A stretch of DNA of 64,000 nucleotides, taken from the NCBI GenBank assembly GCA_037783545.1, contig JBBELK010000376.1, forward strand, positions 620,001 to 684,000, given 5' to 3'. Each line of letters begins with the position of its first letter. Position 1 is the first letter of the stretch. The position numbers and the translations under genes were made by a program. This stretch comes from Henricia sp. BOLD:AAB3569 (taxonomy: Eukaryota > Echinodermata > Asteroidea > Spinulosida > Echinasteridae). The notes under the pieces were generated by a model. It saw nothing but the letters and a program-made list of their open reading frames with translations, did no database searches and was not told where the DNA came from. Positions 10,618-24,252 of the stretch are shown here, one piece after another.

Positions 10618-12325
10618 CTTGCACCGAGATAACCTACAAACGGCTCTTCTCAGAGCCAACAAAACATCAAAAAAAGAGAAATTTCCGGCATTTGCTAATA
10701 ATACGTCTTATTAGATTGTTTGTTTTACTTGAAAAAAAAATAACCGACGAGTTCCGTCCGTACTATTTATCTCATTTGCCAATAATACATGTACGTCTTA
10801 TTACATTCATCTTTACATTTTTTTAACTTGAAAAAATAAAAAACAACGAGTTCCGGCCGTACTAGTGACTGTGCTCTTCAATAGAAGGGGGCCTTTTTCC
10901 GATTACCTTTCGTGCTGGCTCAGCTAAGTGGATGCTTCGAATCACTACAGACGGTGATGGTAACTGCATAAATAAGTTACCGGGGTTCGAATCCCGCAGC
11001 TTTTCTCCACTGGCGCAATCCAGCACTTTTAGGGCAAAAAAAATCGGTGCAATTTCTCAAGCAAATGAAAACTTTGTTTGCCTCTCCAGTCCAGGGCAGC
11101 GGTAATTGTTAGCATTCTGGGATGACCCACAGCATGTAGGGATGAATAGATAAATGGGTACAGTGCTGGACTTGGACCACAAGACGCGATACTAATCCCG
11201 GCACTGCGTGCGTACTTTGTCACTTCAATGCGTACCGGCTGGTGTTCGGTAACGCAGCATCAACGCCTGAGAACGTCTGAAGTTACCGCGGCTTCGTCTT
11301 TGTATTGCCTAAATGCCGCCCTCGTTCACGGACAAAGCAGACAGCCGGGAATAGGAATTGACGCACCGAGAAAAGCAAGGCCAGCTTCGCACTTGTTACT
11401 AGTTCTAGTACCACTGCATTCATAGGAAACTTTCCCTCAAGGAACATTCGTGCTGGCTCAGCCGAGTGGATACTTCGCATCGCTACAACTGGTTCTGTTG
11501 AACAGTTCAAGTGAGCAGGGTTCGAATCCCGCATCTGTCGTCCACTAGCGCAGTCCAGCATTTTTTTGAATCTTTATTTCCATGACACGTACACGGTCAG
11601 AAGTCTGCAAGGTTTGCAAATTTCCAATGAAAATTTACAACAAACGAAATTAAATTCTTCAAAACGTCAAAAGATACACCACTTGCACAGTGCGCCCTCT
11701 ATACTCTTTAAGCACAGCCCAGAGGTCGACATGTTTGAAAATTATCCCTGCACTGCGGTGGCCAAATAGAGCACTTTCCTGCCCTCATTTCGGCCACATT
11801 TCAAGGAGTTGCAAGCCCACCGACCAGGTTGTGTGTCAGCATGCAGCCGTTTCTTTACCTCCTATTAGATTTCGGGTTCCTAAAGCGATTTATCGGGAAT
11901 TTATTAAACCCGGAGGTCGGAGGTACCCGGAGGTAGATTGTTTTTTTTGCCCGAGGTTGATGTAAAATTTATGTTAGTGCTAGAAGAGATCTGCAAACAA
12001 GGGAAACGATACTGTCAATTACAAAGTTGCACGATTTTACACATTAACATTTGATGGCAACATAATGACATCAATTATGGCATGGTAAATATTCATTCAT
12101 AGATTCACACCTTTTTGTCGGTGCCTTGCGTGTACTTTTGCTCTATTGCGTCGCGGTCAGTGAACCATGGTTTGCCGCCAATGCTGCACCACTGTCTGAA
12201 GTTTACCGCCGTTTTTGCATTGTCTAAATGCCGCTCAAGTCACGGTCTAAGCGGTTAAAAGCAGCAGCGCTTGCTCCGTTGGCATCATTTTCAGTCTGCC
12301 AAGCATTCTGTGGATACCTCGTGAT

Positions 12326-12916
12326 ATGTATTCCTGCAGCTCTCTTTTCCTCCAAGAGGTCACTGAGATGGTCACCGAGCCAAAACAGTTTGACCGTTTT
12401 CGTGATTATTTCGGCCTTGCCAGTCTCATCACCAAGACACGTTCTCCTTATGCCAAGACTAATTCGGTCTCGCAACCATCCAAAGATCACGTTTTTCAGC
12501 ACCAGGTTCAAGACAAGAAACCGAGCCAACAGGCCAGCAGCAGCGACAGCGGACACGTTCCCGGGTTCCGTCCCTTTACCATCCATGAGCTGGAACGAGA
12601 GGTCCAACCGCCTCGACGGGAAAATCGCTGGGCGGTCAAACCCACCTGGTGCGTCTTCTGTAAGAACAACGGAGAGAGCGAAGCAGTGCTCACCTCTCAC
12701 GTACTCAAGAACGGCCAAGACAAGACAGTCTGTCCAAGACTTCGGGCATACATCTGTCCGTTGTGTGGAGCTAGCGGAGATGACGCCCACACCGTCAAGT
12801 ACTGTCCGACCAACCTGGGCAGTCTTCAGCCAGAATCGTCCAAAACAGCCACTAACCTTGGGATGTTCATCAGCGACAGGATGCTTCCCTCGATGGGTTC
12901 AAGAATTGCGGTATAA
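12326..12916 (+). CDS. nanos: Nanos homologue, copy 6 (intact)
   Basis: Open 196-codon nanos frame matching the array consensus except Phe122Leu, which lies within zinc finger 1 between C112 and H125. All zinc ligands and the NOT1 motif are unchanged. Confidence 0.92.
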   Translation: MYSCSSLFLQEVTEMVTEPKQFDRFRDYFGLASLITKTRSPYAKTNSVSQPSKDHVFQHQVQDKKPSQQASSSDSGHVPGFRPFTIHELEREVQPPRRENRWAVKPTWCVFCKNNGESEAVLTSHVLKNGQDKTVCPRLRAYICPLCGASGDDAHTVKYCPTNLGSLQPESSKTATNLGMFISDRMLPSMGSRIAV

Positions 12917-14623
12917 CTTGCACCGAGATAACCTACAAACGGCTCTTCTCAGAGCCAACAAAACATCAAAAAAAGAGAAATTTCTGGCATTTGCTAATAA
13001 TACGTCTTATTAGATTGTTTGTTTTACTTGAAAAAAAAATAACCGACGAGTTCCGTCCGTACTATTTATCTCATTTGCCAATAATACATGTACGTCTTAT
13101 TACATTCATCTTTACATTTTTTTAACTTGGGAAAAAAAAAACCAACGAGTTCCGGCCGTACTAGTGACTGTGCTCTTCAATAGAAGGGGGCCTTTTTCCG
13201 ATTACCTTTCGTGCTGGCTCAGCTAAGTGGATGCTTCGAATCACTACAGACGGTGATGGTAACTGCATAAATAAGTTACCGGGGTTCGAATCCCGCAGCT
13301 TTTCTCCACTGGCGCAATCCAGCACTTTTAGGGCAAAAAAAATCGGTGCAATTTCTCAAGCAAATGAAAACTTTGTTTGCCTCTCCAGTCCAGGGCAGCG
13401 GTAATTGTTAGCATTCTGGGATGACCCACAGCATGTAGGGATGAATAGATAAATGGGTACAGTGCTGGACTTGGACCACAAGACGCGATACTAATCCCGG
13501 CACTGCGTGCGTACTTTGTCACTTTAATGCGTACCGGCTGGTGTTCGGTAACGCAGCATCAACGCCTGAGAACGTCTGAAGTTACCGCGGCTTCGTCTTT
13601 GTATTGCCTAAATGCCGCCCTCGTTCACGGACAAAGCAGACAGCCGGGAATAGGAATTGACGCACCGAGAAAAGCAAGGCCAGCTTCGCACTTGTTACTA
13701 GTTCTAGTACCACTGCATTCATAGGAAACTTTCCCTCAAGGAACATTCGTGCTGGCTCAGCCGAGTGGATACTTCGCATCGCTACAACTGGTTCTGTTGA
13801 ACAGTTCAAGTGAGCAGGGTTCGAATCCCGCATCTGTCGTCCACTAGCGCAGTCCAGCATTTTTTTGAATCTTTATTTTCATGACACGTACACGGTCAGA
13901 AGTCTGCAAGGTTTGCAAATTTCCAATGAAAATTTACAACAAACGAAATTAAATTCTTCAAAACGTCAAAAGATACACCACTTGCACAGTGCGCCCTCTA
14001 TACTCTTTAAGCACAGCCCAGAGGTCGACATGTTTGAAAATTATCCCTGCACTGCGGTGGCCAAATAGAGCACTTTCCTGCCCTCATTTCGGCCACATTT
14101 CAAGGAGTTGCAAGCCCACCGACCAGGTTGTGTGTCAGCATGCAGCCGTTTCTTTACCTCCTATTAGATTTGGGGTTCCTAAAGCGATTTATCGGGAATT
14201 TATTAAACCCGGAGGTCGGAGGTACCCGGAGGTAGATTGTTTTTTTGCCCGAGATTGATGTAAAATTTATGTTAGTGCTAGAAGAGATCTGCAAACAAGG
14301 GAAACGATAATGTTAATTACAAAGTTGCACGATTTTACACATTAACATTTGATGGCAACATAATGACATCAATTATGGCATGGTAAATATTCATTCATAG
14401 ATTCACACCTTTTTGTCGGTGCCTTGCGTGTACTTTTGCTCTATTGCGTCGCGGTCAGTGAACCATGGTTTGCCGCCAATGCTGCACCACTGTCTGAAGT
14501 TTACCGCCGTTTTTGCATTGTCTAAATGCCGCTCAAGTCACGGTCTAAGCGGTTAAAAGCAGCAGCGCTTGCTCCGTTGGCATCATTTTCAGTCTGCCAA
14601 GCATTCTGTGGATACCTCGTGAT

Positions 14624-15214
14624 ATGTATTCCTGCAGCTCTCTTTTCCTCCAAGAGGTCACTGAGATGGTCACCGAGCCAAAACAGTTTGACCGTTTTCG
14701 TGATTATTTCGGCCTTGCCAGTCTCATCACCAAGACACGTTCCCCTTATGCCAAGACTAACTCGGTCTCGCAACCATCCAAAGATCACGTCTTTCAGCAC
14801 CAGGTTCAAGACAAGAAACCGAGCCAACAGGCCAGCAGCAGCGACAGCGGACCCGTTACCGGGTTCCGTCCCTTTACCATCCATGAGCTGGAACGAGAGG
14901 TCCAACCGCCTCGACGGGAAAATCGCTGGGTGGTCAAACCCACCTGGTGCGTCTTCTGTAAGAACAACGGAGAGAGCGAAGCAGTGTTCACCTCTCACGT
15001 ACTCAAGAACGGCCAAGACAAGACAGTCTGTCCAAGACTTCGGGCATACATCTGTCCGTTGTGTGGAGCTAGCGGAGATGACGCCCACACCGTCAAGTAC
15101 TGTCCGACCAACCTGGGCAGTCTTCAGCCAGAATCGTCCAAAACAGCCACTAACCTTGGGATGTTCATCAGCGACAGGATGCTTCCCTCGATGGGTTCAA
15201 GAATTGCGGTATAA
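14624..15214 (+). CDS. nanos: Nanos homologue, copy 7 (intact, PVTG/V103 type)
   Basis: Open 196-codon nanos frame, identical in protein to copy 5 (His77Pro, Pro79Thr, Ala103Val). NOT1 motif and both zinc fingers are intact. The 5' flank differs from copy 5 (GAGATTGATG near 14250 and GATAATGTTAA near 14307), so the two copies sit in different unit backgrounds, as expected if segments have been exchanged by gene conversion. Confidence 0.92.
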   Translation: MYSCSSLFLQEVTEMVTEPKQFDRFRDYFGLASLITKTRSPYAKTNSVSQPSKDHVFQHQVQDKKPSQQASSSDSGPVTGFRPFTIHELEREVQPPRRENRWVVKPTWCVFCKNNGESEAVFTSHVLKNGQDKTVCPRLRAYICPLCGASGDDAHTVKYCPTNLGSLQPESSKTATNLGMFISDRMLPSMGSRIAV

Positions 15215-16893
15215 CTTGCACCGAGATAACCTACAAACGGCTCTTCTCAGAGCCAACAAAACATCAAAAAAAGAGAAATTTCTGGCATTTGCTAATAATA
15301 CGTCTTATTAGATTTTTTGTTTTACTTGAAGAAAAAAAAAATAACCAACGAGTTCCGTCCGTACTATTTATCTTATTTGCCAAAAATACATGTACGTCTT
15401 ATTACATTCATCTTTACATTTTTTTAACTTGGGAAACAAAAAACCAACGAGTTCCGTCCGTACTAGTGACTGTGCTCTTTAATAGAAGGGGGCCTTTTTC
15501 CGATTACCTTTCGTGCTGGCTCAGCTAAGTGGATGCTTCGAATCACTACAGACGGTGATGGTAACTGCATAAATAAGTTACCGGGGTTCGAATCCCGCAG
15601 CTTTTCTCCACTGGCGCAATCCAGCACTTTGAGGGTAACAAAAATCGATGCAATTTCTCAAGCAAATGAAAACTTTTGTTGCCTCTCCAGTCCAGGGCAG
15701 CGGTAATTGTTAGCATTCTGGGATGACCCACAGCATGTAGGGATGAATAGATAAATAGGTACAGTGCTGGACTTGGACCACAAGACGCGATACTAATCCC
15801 GGCACTGCGTGCGTACTTTGTCACTTCAATGCGTACCGGCTGGTGTTCGGTAACGCAGCATCAACGCCTGAGAACGTCTGAAGTTACCGCGGCTTCGTCT
15901 TTGTATTGCCTAAATGCCGCCCTCGTTCACGGACAAAGCAGACAGCCGGGAATAGGAATTGACGCACCGAGAAAAGCAAGGCCAGCTTCGCACTTGTTAC
16001 TAGTTCTAGTACCACTGCATTCATAGGAAACTTTCCCTCAAGGAACATTCGTGCTGGCTCAGCCGAGTGGATACTTCGCATCGCTACAACTGGTTCTGTT
16101 GAACAGTTCAAGTGAGCAGGGTTCGAATCCCGCAGCTGTCGTCCACTAGCGCAGTCCAGCATTTTTTTGAATCTTTATTTCCATGACACGTACACGGTCA
16201 GAAGTCTGCAAGGTTTGCAAATTTCCAATGAAAATTTACAACAAACGAAATTAAATTCTTCAATACGTCAAAAGATACACCACTTGCACAGTGCGCCCTC
16301 TATACCTCTATATCCCTCCACTGCGGTGGCCAAATAGAGCACTTTCCTGCCCTCATTTCGGCCACATTACAAGGAGTTGCAAGCCCACCGACCAGGTTGT
16401 GTGTCAGCATGCAGCCGTTTCTTTACCTCCTATTAGATTTCGGGTTCCTAAAGCGATTTATCGGGAATTTATTAAACCCGGAGGTCGGAGGTACCCGGAG
16501 GTAGATTGTTTTTTTTGCCCGAGGTTGATGTAAAATTTATGTTAGTGCTAGAAGAGATCTGCAAACAAGGGAAACGATACTGTTAATTACAAAGTTGCAC
16601 GATTTTACACATTAACATTTGATGGCAACATAATGACATCAATTATGGCATGGTAAATATTCATTCATAGATTCACACCTTTTTGTCGGTGCCTTGCGTG
16701 TACTTTTGCTCTATTGCGTCGCGGTCAGTGAACCATGGTTTGCCGCCAATGCTGCACCACTGTCTGAAGTTTACCGCCGTTTTTGCATTGTCTAAATGCC
16801 GCTCAAGTCACGGTCTAAGCGGTTAAAAGCAGCAGCGCTTGCTCCGTTGGCATCATTTTCAGTCTGCCAAGCATTCTGTGGATACCTCGTGAT

Positions 16894-17538
16894 ATGTATT
16901 CCTGCAGCTCTCTTTTCCTCCAAGAGGTCACTGAGATGGTCACCGAGCCAAAACAGTTTGACCGTTTTCGTGATTATTTCGGCCTTGCCAGTCTCATCAC
17001 CAAGACACGTTCTCCTTATGCCAAGACTAATTCGGTCTCGCAACCATCCAAAGATCACGTTTTTCAGCACCAGGTTCAAGACAAGAAACCGAGCCAACAG
17101 GCCAGCAGCAGCGACAGCGGACACGTTCCCGGGTTCCGTTTCTTTACCATCCATGAGCTGGAACGAGAGGTCCAACCGCCTCGATGGGAAAATCGCTGGG
17201 CGGTCAAACCCACCTGGTGCGTCTTCTGTAAGAACAACGGAGAGACAAGACAGTCTGTCCAAGACTTCGGGCATACATCTGTCCGTTGTGTGGAGCTAGC
17301 GGAGATGACGCCCACACCGTCAAGTACTGTCCGACCAACCTGGGCAGTCTTCAGCCAGAATCGTCCAAAACAGCCACTAACCTTGGGATGTTCATCAGCG
17401 ACAGGATGCTTCCCTCGATGGGTTCAAGAATTGCGGTATAACTTGCACCGAGATAACCTACAAACGGCTCTTCTCAGAGCTAACAAAACATCAAAAAAAG
17501 AGAAATTTCTGGCATTTGCTAATAATACGTCTTATTAG
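16894..17538 (+). pseudogene. nanos: nanos copy 8, 43-bp deletion in zinc finger 1
   Basis: First 117 codons are normal (NOT1 motif, linker with Phe83 and Trp98, and the first C-x2-C). A 43-bp deletion at about 17245/17246, with AGA microhomology, then removes H125 and its surroundings and shifts the frame. Translation would continue for 97 unrelated residues in the +1 frame, giving a 214-aa ORF without a Nanos finger. In the normal frame the remaining sequence would end at 17441. The 5' flank of this unit also lacks about 30 bp near 16304. Confidence 0.9.
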
Positions 17539-19148
17539 ATTTTTTGTTTTACTTGAAAAAAAAAATAACCGACGAGTTCCGTCCGTACTATTTATCTCAT
17601 TTGCCAAAAATACATGTACGTCTTATTACATTCATCTTTACATTTTTTTAACTTAGGAAACAAAAAACCAACGACTTCCGTCCGTACTAGTGACTGTGCT
17701 CTTCAATAGAAGGGGGCCTTTTTCCGATTACCTTTCGTGCTGGCTCAGCTAAGTGGATGCTTCGAATCACTACAGACGGTGATGGTAACTGCATAAATAA
17801 GTTACCGGGGTTCGAATCCCGCAGCTTTTCTCCACTTGCGCAATCCAGCACTTTGAGGAAAAAAAAATCGATGCAATTTCTCAAGCAAATGAAAACTTTT
17901 GTTGCCTCTCCAGTCCAGGGCAGCTGTAATTGTTAGCATTCTGGGATGACCCACAGCATGTAGGGATGAATAGATAAATGGGTACAGTGCTGGACTTGGA
18001 CCACAAGACGCGATACTAATCCCGGCACTGCGTGCGTACTTTGTCACTTCAATGCGTACCGGCTGGTGTTCGATAACGCAGCATCAACGCCTGAGAACGT
18101 CTGAAGTTACCGCGGCTTCGTCTTTGTATTGCCTAAATGCCGCCCTCGTTCACGGACAAAGCAGACAGCCGGGAATAGGAATTGACGCACCGAGAAAAGC
18201 AAGGCCAGCTTCGCACTTGTTACTAGTTCTAGTACCACTGCATTCATAGGAAACTTTCCCTCAAGGAACATTCGTGCTGGCTCAGCCGAGTGGATACTTC
18301 GCATCGCTACAACTGGTTCTGTTGAACAGTTCAATTGAGCAGGGTTCGAATCCCGCAGCTGTCGTCCACTAGCGCAGTCCAGCATTTTTTTGAATCTTTA
18401 TTTCCATGACACGTACACGGTCAGAAGTCCGCAAGGTTTGCAAATTTCCAATGAAAATTTACAACAAACGAAATTAAATTCTTCAAAACGTCAAAAGATA
18501 CACCACTTGCACAGTGCGCCCTCTATACTCTTTAAGCACAGCCCAGAGGTCGACATGTTTGAAAATTATCCCTGCACTGCGGTGGCCAAATAGAGCACTT
18601 TCCTGCCCTCATTTCGGCCACATTTCAAGGAGTTGCAAGCCCACCGACCAGGTTGTGTGTCAGCATGCAGCCGTTTCTTTACCTCCTATTAGATTTGGGG
18701 TTCCTAAAGCGATTTATCGGGAATTTATTAAACCCGGAGGTCGGAGGTACCCGGAGGTAGATTGTTTTTTTGCCCGAGGTTGATGTAAAATTTATGTTAG
18801 TGCTAGAAGAGATCTGCAAACAATGGAAACGATACTGTTAATTACAAAGTTGCACGATTTTACACATTAACATTTGATGGCAACATAGTGACATCAATTA
18901 TGGCATGGTAAATATTCATTCATAGATTCACACCTTTTTGTCGGTGCCTTGCGTGTACTTTTGCTCTATTGCGTCGCGGTCAGTGAACCATGGTTTGAGG
19001 CCAACGCTGCACCACTGTCTGAAGTTTACCGCCGTTTTTGCATTGTCTAAATGCCGCTCAAGTCACGGTCTAAGCGGGTAAAAGCAGCAGCGCTTGCTCC
19101 GTTGGCATCATTTTCAGTCTGCCAAGCATTCTGTGGATACCTCGTGAT

Positions 19149-19793
19149 ATGTATTCCTGCAGCTCTCTTTTCCTCCAAGAGGTCACTGAGATGGTCACCG
19201 AGCCAAAACAGTTTGACCGTTTTCGTGATTATTTCGGCCTTGCCAGTCTCATCACCAAGACACGTTCTCCTTATGCCAAGACTAATTCGGTCTCGCAACC
19301 ATCCAAAGATCACGTTTTTCAGCACCAGGTTCAAGACAAGAAACCGAGCCAACAGGCCAGCAGCAGCGACAGCGGACACGTTCCCGGGTTCCGTTTCTTT
19401 ACCATCCATGAGCTGGAACGAGAGGTCCAACCGCCTCGATGGGAAAATCGCTGGGCGGTCAAACCCACCTGGTGCGTCTTCTGTAAGAACAACGGAGAGA
19501 CAAGACAGTCTGTCCAAGACTTCGGGCATACATCTGTCCGTTGTGTGGAGCTAGCGGAGATGACGCCCACACCGTCAAGTACTGTCCGACCAACCTGGGC
19601 AGTCTTCAGCCAGAATCGTCCAAAACAGCCACTAACCTTGGGATGTTCATCAGCGACAGGATGCTTCCCTCGATGGGTTCAAGAATTGCGGTATAACTTG
19701 CACCGAGATAACCTACAAACGGCTCTTCTCAGAGCTAACAAAACATCAAAAAAAGAGAAATTTCTGGCATTTGCTAATAATACGTCTTATTAG
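19149..19793 (+). pseudogene. nanos: nanos copy 9, 43-bp deletion type
   Basis: Same 43-bp deletion (junction near 19500), Phe83 and Trp98 as copy 8, giving the same 214-aa ORF with an intact NOT1 motif but no complete zinc finger. It is one of three consecutive deleted copies (8, 9, 10). The 5' flank has private changes (such as CAATGG near 18823). Confidence 0.9.
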
Positions 19794-21405
19794 ATTTTTT
19801 GTTTTACTTGAAAAAAAAAATAACCGACGAGTTCCGTCCGTACTATTTATCTCATTTGCCAAAAATACATGTACGTCTTATTACATTCATCTTTACATTT
19901 TTTTAACTTAGGAAACAAAAAACCAACGAGTTCCGTCCGTACTAGTGACTGTGCTCTTCAATAGAAGGGGGCCTTTTTCCGATTACCTCTCGTGCTGGCT
20001 CAGCTAAGTGGATGCTTCGAATCACTACAGACGGTGATGGTAACTGCATAAATAAGTTACCGGGGTTCGAATCCCGCAGCTTTTCTCCACTGGCGCAATC
20101 CGGCACTTTGAGGGCAAAAAAATCGGTGCAATTTCTCAAGCAAATGAAAACTTTTGTTGCCTCTCCAGTCCAGGGCAGCTGTAATTGTTAGCATTCTGGG
20201 ATGACCCACAGCATGTAGGGATGAATAGATAAATGGGTACAGTGCTGGACTTGGACCACAAGACGCGATACTAATCCCGGCACTGCGTGCGTACTTTGTC
20301 ACTTCAATGCGTACCGGCTGGTGTTCGGTAACGCAGCATCAACGCCTGAGAACGTCTGAAGTTACCGCGGCTTCGTCTTTGTATTGCCTAAATGCCGCCC
20401 TCGTTCACGGACAAAGCAGACAGCCGGGAATAGGAATTGACGCACCGAAAAAAGCAAAGGCCAGCTTCGCACTTGTTACTAGTTCTAGTACCACTGCATT
20501 CATAGGAAACTTTTCCTCAAGGAACATTCGTGCTGGCTCAGCCGAGTGGATACATCGCATCGCTACAACTGGTTCTGTTGAACAGTTCAATTGAGCAGGG
20601 TTCGAATCCCGCAGCTGTCGTCCACTAGCGCAGTCCAGCATTTTTTTGAATCTTTATTTCCATGACACGTACACGGTCAGAAGTCTGCAAGGTTTGCAAA
20701 TTTCCAATGAAAATTTACAACAAACGAAATTAAATTCTTCAAAACGTCAAAAGATACACCACTTGCACAGTGCGCCCTCTATACTCTTTAAGCACAGCCC
20801 AGAGGTCGACATGTTTGAAAATTATCCCTCCACTGCGGTGGCCAAATAGAGCACTTTCCTGCCCTCATTTCGGCCACATTTCAAGGAGTTGCAAGCCCAC
20901 CGACCAGGTTGTGTGTCAGCATGCAGCCGTTTCTTTACCTCCTATTAGATTTGGGGTTCCTAAAGCGATTTATCGGGAATTTATTAAACCCGGAGGTCGG
21001 AGGTACCCGGAGGTAGATTGTTTTTTTTGCCCGAGGTTGATGTAAAATTTATGTTAGTGCTAGAAGAGATCTGCAAACAAGGGAAACGATACTGTCAATT
21101 ACAAAGTTGCACGATTTTACACATTAACATTTGATGGCAACATAATGACATCAATTATGGCATGGTAAATATTCATTCATAGATTCACACCTTTTTGTCG
21201 GTGCCTTGCGTGTACTTTTGCTCTATTGCGTCGCGGTCAGTGAACCATGGTTTGCCGCCAATGCTGCACCACTGTCTGAAGTTTACCGCCGTTTTTGCAT
21301 TGTCTAAATGCCGCTCAAGTCACGGTCTAAGCGGTTAAAAGCAGCAGCGCTTGCTCCGTTGGCATCATTTTCAGTCTGCCAAGCATTCTGTGGATACCTC
21401 GTGAT

Positions 21406-22050
21406 ATGTATTCCTGCAGCTCTCTTTTCCTCCAAGAGGTCACTGAGATGGTCACCGAGCCAAAACAGTTTGACCGTTTTCGTGATTATTTCGGCCTTGC
21501 CAGTCTCATCACCAAGACACGTTCTCCTTATGCCAAGACTAATTCGGTCTCGCAACCATCCAAAGATCACGTTTTTCAGCACCAGGTTCAAGACAAGAAA
21601 CCGAGCCAACAGGCCAGCAGCAGCGACAGCGGACACGTTCCCGGGTTCCGTTTCTTTACCATCCATGAGCTGGAACGAGAGGTCCAACCGCCTCGATGGG
21701 AAAATCGCTGGGCGGTCAAACCCACCTGGTGCGTCTTCTGTAAGAACAACGGAGAGACAAGACAGTCTGTCCAAGACTTCGGGCATACATCTGTCCGTTG
21801 TGTGGAGCTAGCGGAGATGACGCCCACACCGTCAAGTACTGTCCGACCAACCTGGGCAGTCTTCAGCCAGAATCGTCCAAAACAGCCACTAACCTTGGGA
21901 TGTTCATCAGCGACAGGATGCTTCCCTCGATGGGTTCAAGAATTGCGGTATAACTTGCACCGAGATAACCTACAAACGGCTCTTCTCAGAGCTAACAAAA
22001 CATCAAAAAAAGAGAAATTTCTGGCATTTGCTAATAATACGTCTTATTAG
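21406..22050 (+). pseudogene. nanos: nanos copy 10, 43-bp deletion type
   Basis: Same deletion and frame as copies 8 and 9 (junction near 21757). The first 117 residues remain Nanos-like, followed by 97 out-of-frame residues. The following spacer shares the CCGGCAC module A variant with units 9, 12, 14, 16 and 18. Confidence 0.9.
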
Positions 22051-23661
22051 ATTTTTTGTTTTACTTGAAAAAAAAAATAACCGACGAGTTCCGTCCGTAC
22101 TATTTATCTCATTTGCCAAAAATACATGTACGTCTTATTACATTCATCTTTACATTTTTTTAACTTAGGAAACAAAAAACCAAGGAGTTCCGTCCGTACT
22201 AGTGACTGTGCTCTTCAATAGAAGGGGGCCTTTTTCCGATTACCTTTCGTGCTGGCTCAGCTAAGTGGATGCTTCGAATCACTACAGACGGTGATGGTAA
22301 CTGCATAAATAAGTTACCGGGGTTCGAATCCCGCAGCTTTTCTCCACTGGCGCAATCCGGCACTTTGAGGGCAAAAAAATCGGTGCAATTTCTCAAGCAA
22401 ATGAAAACTTTTGTTGCCTCTCCAGTCCAGGGCAGCTGTAATTGTTAGCATTCTGGGATGACCCACAGCATGTAGGGATGAATAGATAAATGGGTACAGT
22501 GCTGGACTTGGACCACAAGACGCGATACTAATCCCGGCACTGCGTGCGTACTTTGTCACTTCAATGCGTACCGGCTGGTGTTCGGTAACGCAGCATCAAC
22601 GCCTGAGAACGTCTGAAGTTACCGCGGCTTCGTCTTTGTATTGCCTAAATGCCGCCCTCGTTCACGGACAAAGCAGACAGCCGGGAATAGGAATTGACGC
22701 ACCGAAAAAAGCAAGGCCAGCTTCGCACTTGTTACTAGTTCTAGTACCACTGCATTCATAGGAAACTTTTCCTCAAGGAACATTCGTGCTGGCTCAGCCG
22801 AGTGGATACATCGCATCGCTACAACTGGTTCTGTTGAACAGTTCAAGTGAGCAGGGTTCGAATCCCGCAGCTGTCGTCCACTAGCGCAGTCCAGCATTTT
22901 TTTGAATCTTTATTTCCATGACACGTACACGGTCAGAAGTCTGCAAGGTTTGCAAATTTCCAATGAAAATTTACAACAAACGAAATTAAATTCTTCAAAA
23001 CGTCAAAAGATACACCACTTGCACAGTGCGCCCTCTATACTCTTTAAGCACAGCCCAGAGGTCGACATGTTTGAAAATTATCCCTCCACTGCGGTGGCCA
23101 AATAGAGCACTTTCCTGCCCTCATTTCGGCCACATTTCAAGGAGTTGCAAGCCCACCGACCAGGTTGTGTGTCAGCATGCAGCCGTTTCTTTACCTCCTA
23201 TTAGATTTCGGGTTCCTAAAGCGATTTATCGGGAATTTATTAAACCCGGAGGTCGGAGGTACCCGGAGGTAGATTGTTTTTTTTGCCCGAGGTTGATGTA
23301 AAATTTATGTTAGTGCTAGAAGAGATCTGCAAACAAGGGAAACGAAACTGTCAATTACAAAGTTGCACGATTTTACACATTAACATTTGATGGCAACATA
23401 ATGACATCAATTATGGCATGGTAAATATTCATTCATAGATTCACACCTTTTTGTCGGTGCCTTGCGTGTACTTTTGCTCTATTGCGTCGCGGTCAGTGAA
23501 CCATGGTTTGCCGCCAATGCTGCACCACTGTCTGAAGTTTACCGCCGTTTTTGCATTGTCTAAATGCCGCTCAAGTCACGGTCTAAGCGGTTAAAAGCAG
23601 CAGCGCTTGCTCCGTTGGCATCATTTTCAGTCTGCCAAGCATTCTGTGGATACCTCGTGAT

Positions 23662-24252
23662 ATGTATTCCTGCAGCTCTCTTTTCCTCCAAGAGGTCACT
23701 GAGATGGTCACCGAGCCAAAACAGTTTGACCGTTTTCGTGATTATTTCGGCCTTGCCAGTCTCATCACCAAGACACGTTCCCCTTATGCCAAGACTAACT
23801 CGGTCTCGCAACCATCCAAAGATCACGTCTTTCAGCACCAGGTTCAAGACAAGAAACCGAGCCAACAGGCCAGCAGCAGCGACAGCGGACCCGTTACCGG
23901 GTTCCGTCCCTTTACCATCCATGAGCTGGAACGAGAGGTCCAACCGCCTCGACGGGAAAATCGCTGGGTGGTCAAACCCACCTGGTGCGTCTTCTGTAAG
24001 AACAACGGAGAGAGCGAAGCAGTGTTCACCTCTCACGTACTCAAGAACGGCCAAGACAAGACAGTCTGTCCAAGACTTCGGGCATACATCTGTCCGTTGT
24101 GTGGAGCTAGCGGAGATGACGCCCACACCGTCAAGTACTGTCCGACCAACCTGGGCAGTCTTCAGCCAGAATCGTCCAAAACAGCCACTAACCTTGGGAT
24201 GTTCATCGGCGACAGGATGCTTCCCTCGATGGGTTCAAGAATTGCGGTATAA
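23662..24252 (+). CDS. nanos: Nanos homologue, copy 11 (intact, PVTG/V103 type)
   Basis: Open 196-codon nanos frame of the copy 5/7 type (His77Pro, Pro79Thr, Ala103Val) with one further change, Ser183Gly, in the C-terminal tail. All zinc ligands and the NOT1 motif are intact. From here to copy 19, intact and deleted copies alternate strictly. Confidence 0.92.
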   Translation: MYSCSSLFLQEVTEMVTEPKQFDRFRDYFGLASLITKTRSPYAKTNSVSQPSKDHVFQHQVQDKKPSQQASSSDSGPVTGFRPFTIHELEREVQPPRRENRWVVKPTWCVFCKNNGESEAVFTSHVLKNGQDKTVCPRLRAYICPLCGASGDDAHTVKYCPTNLGSLQPESSKTATNLGMFIGDRMLPSMGSRIAV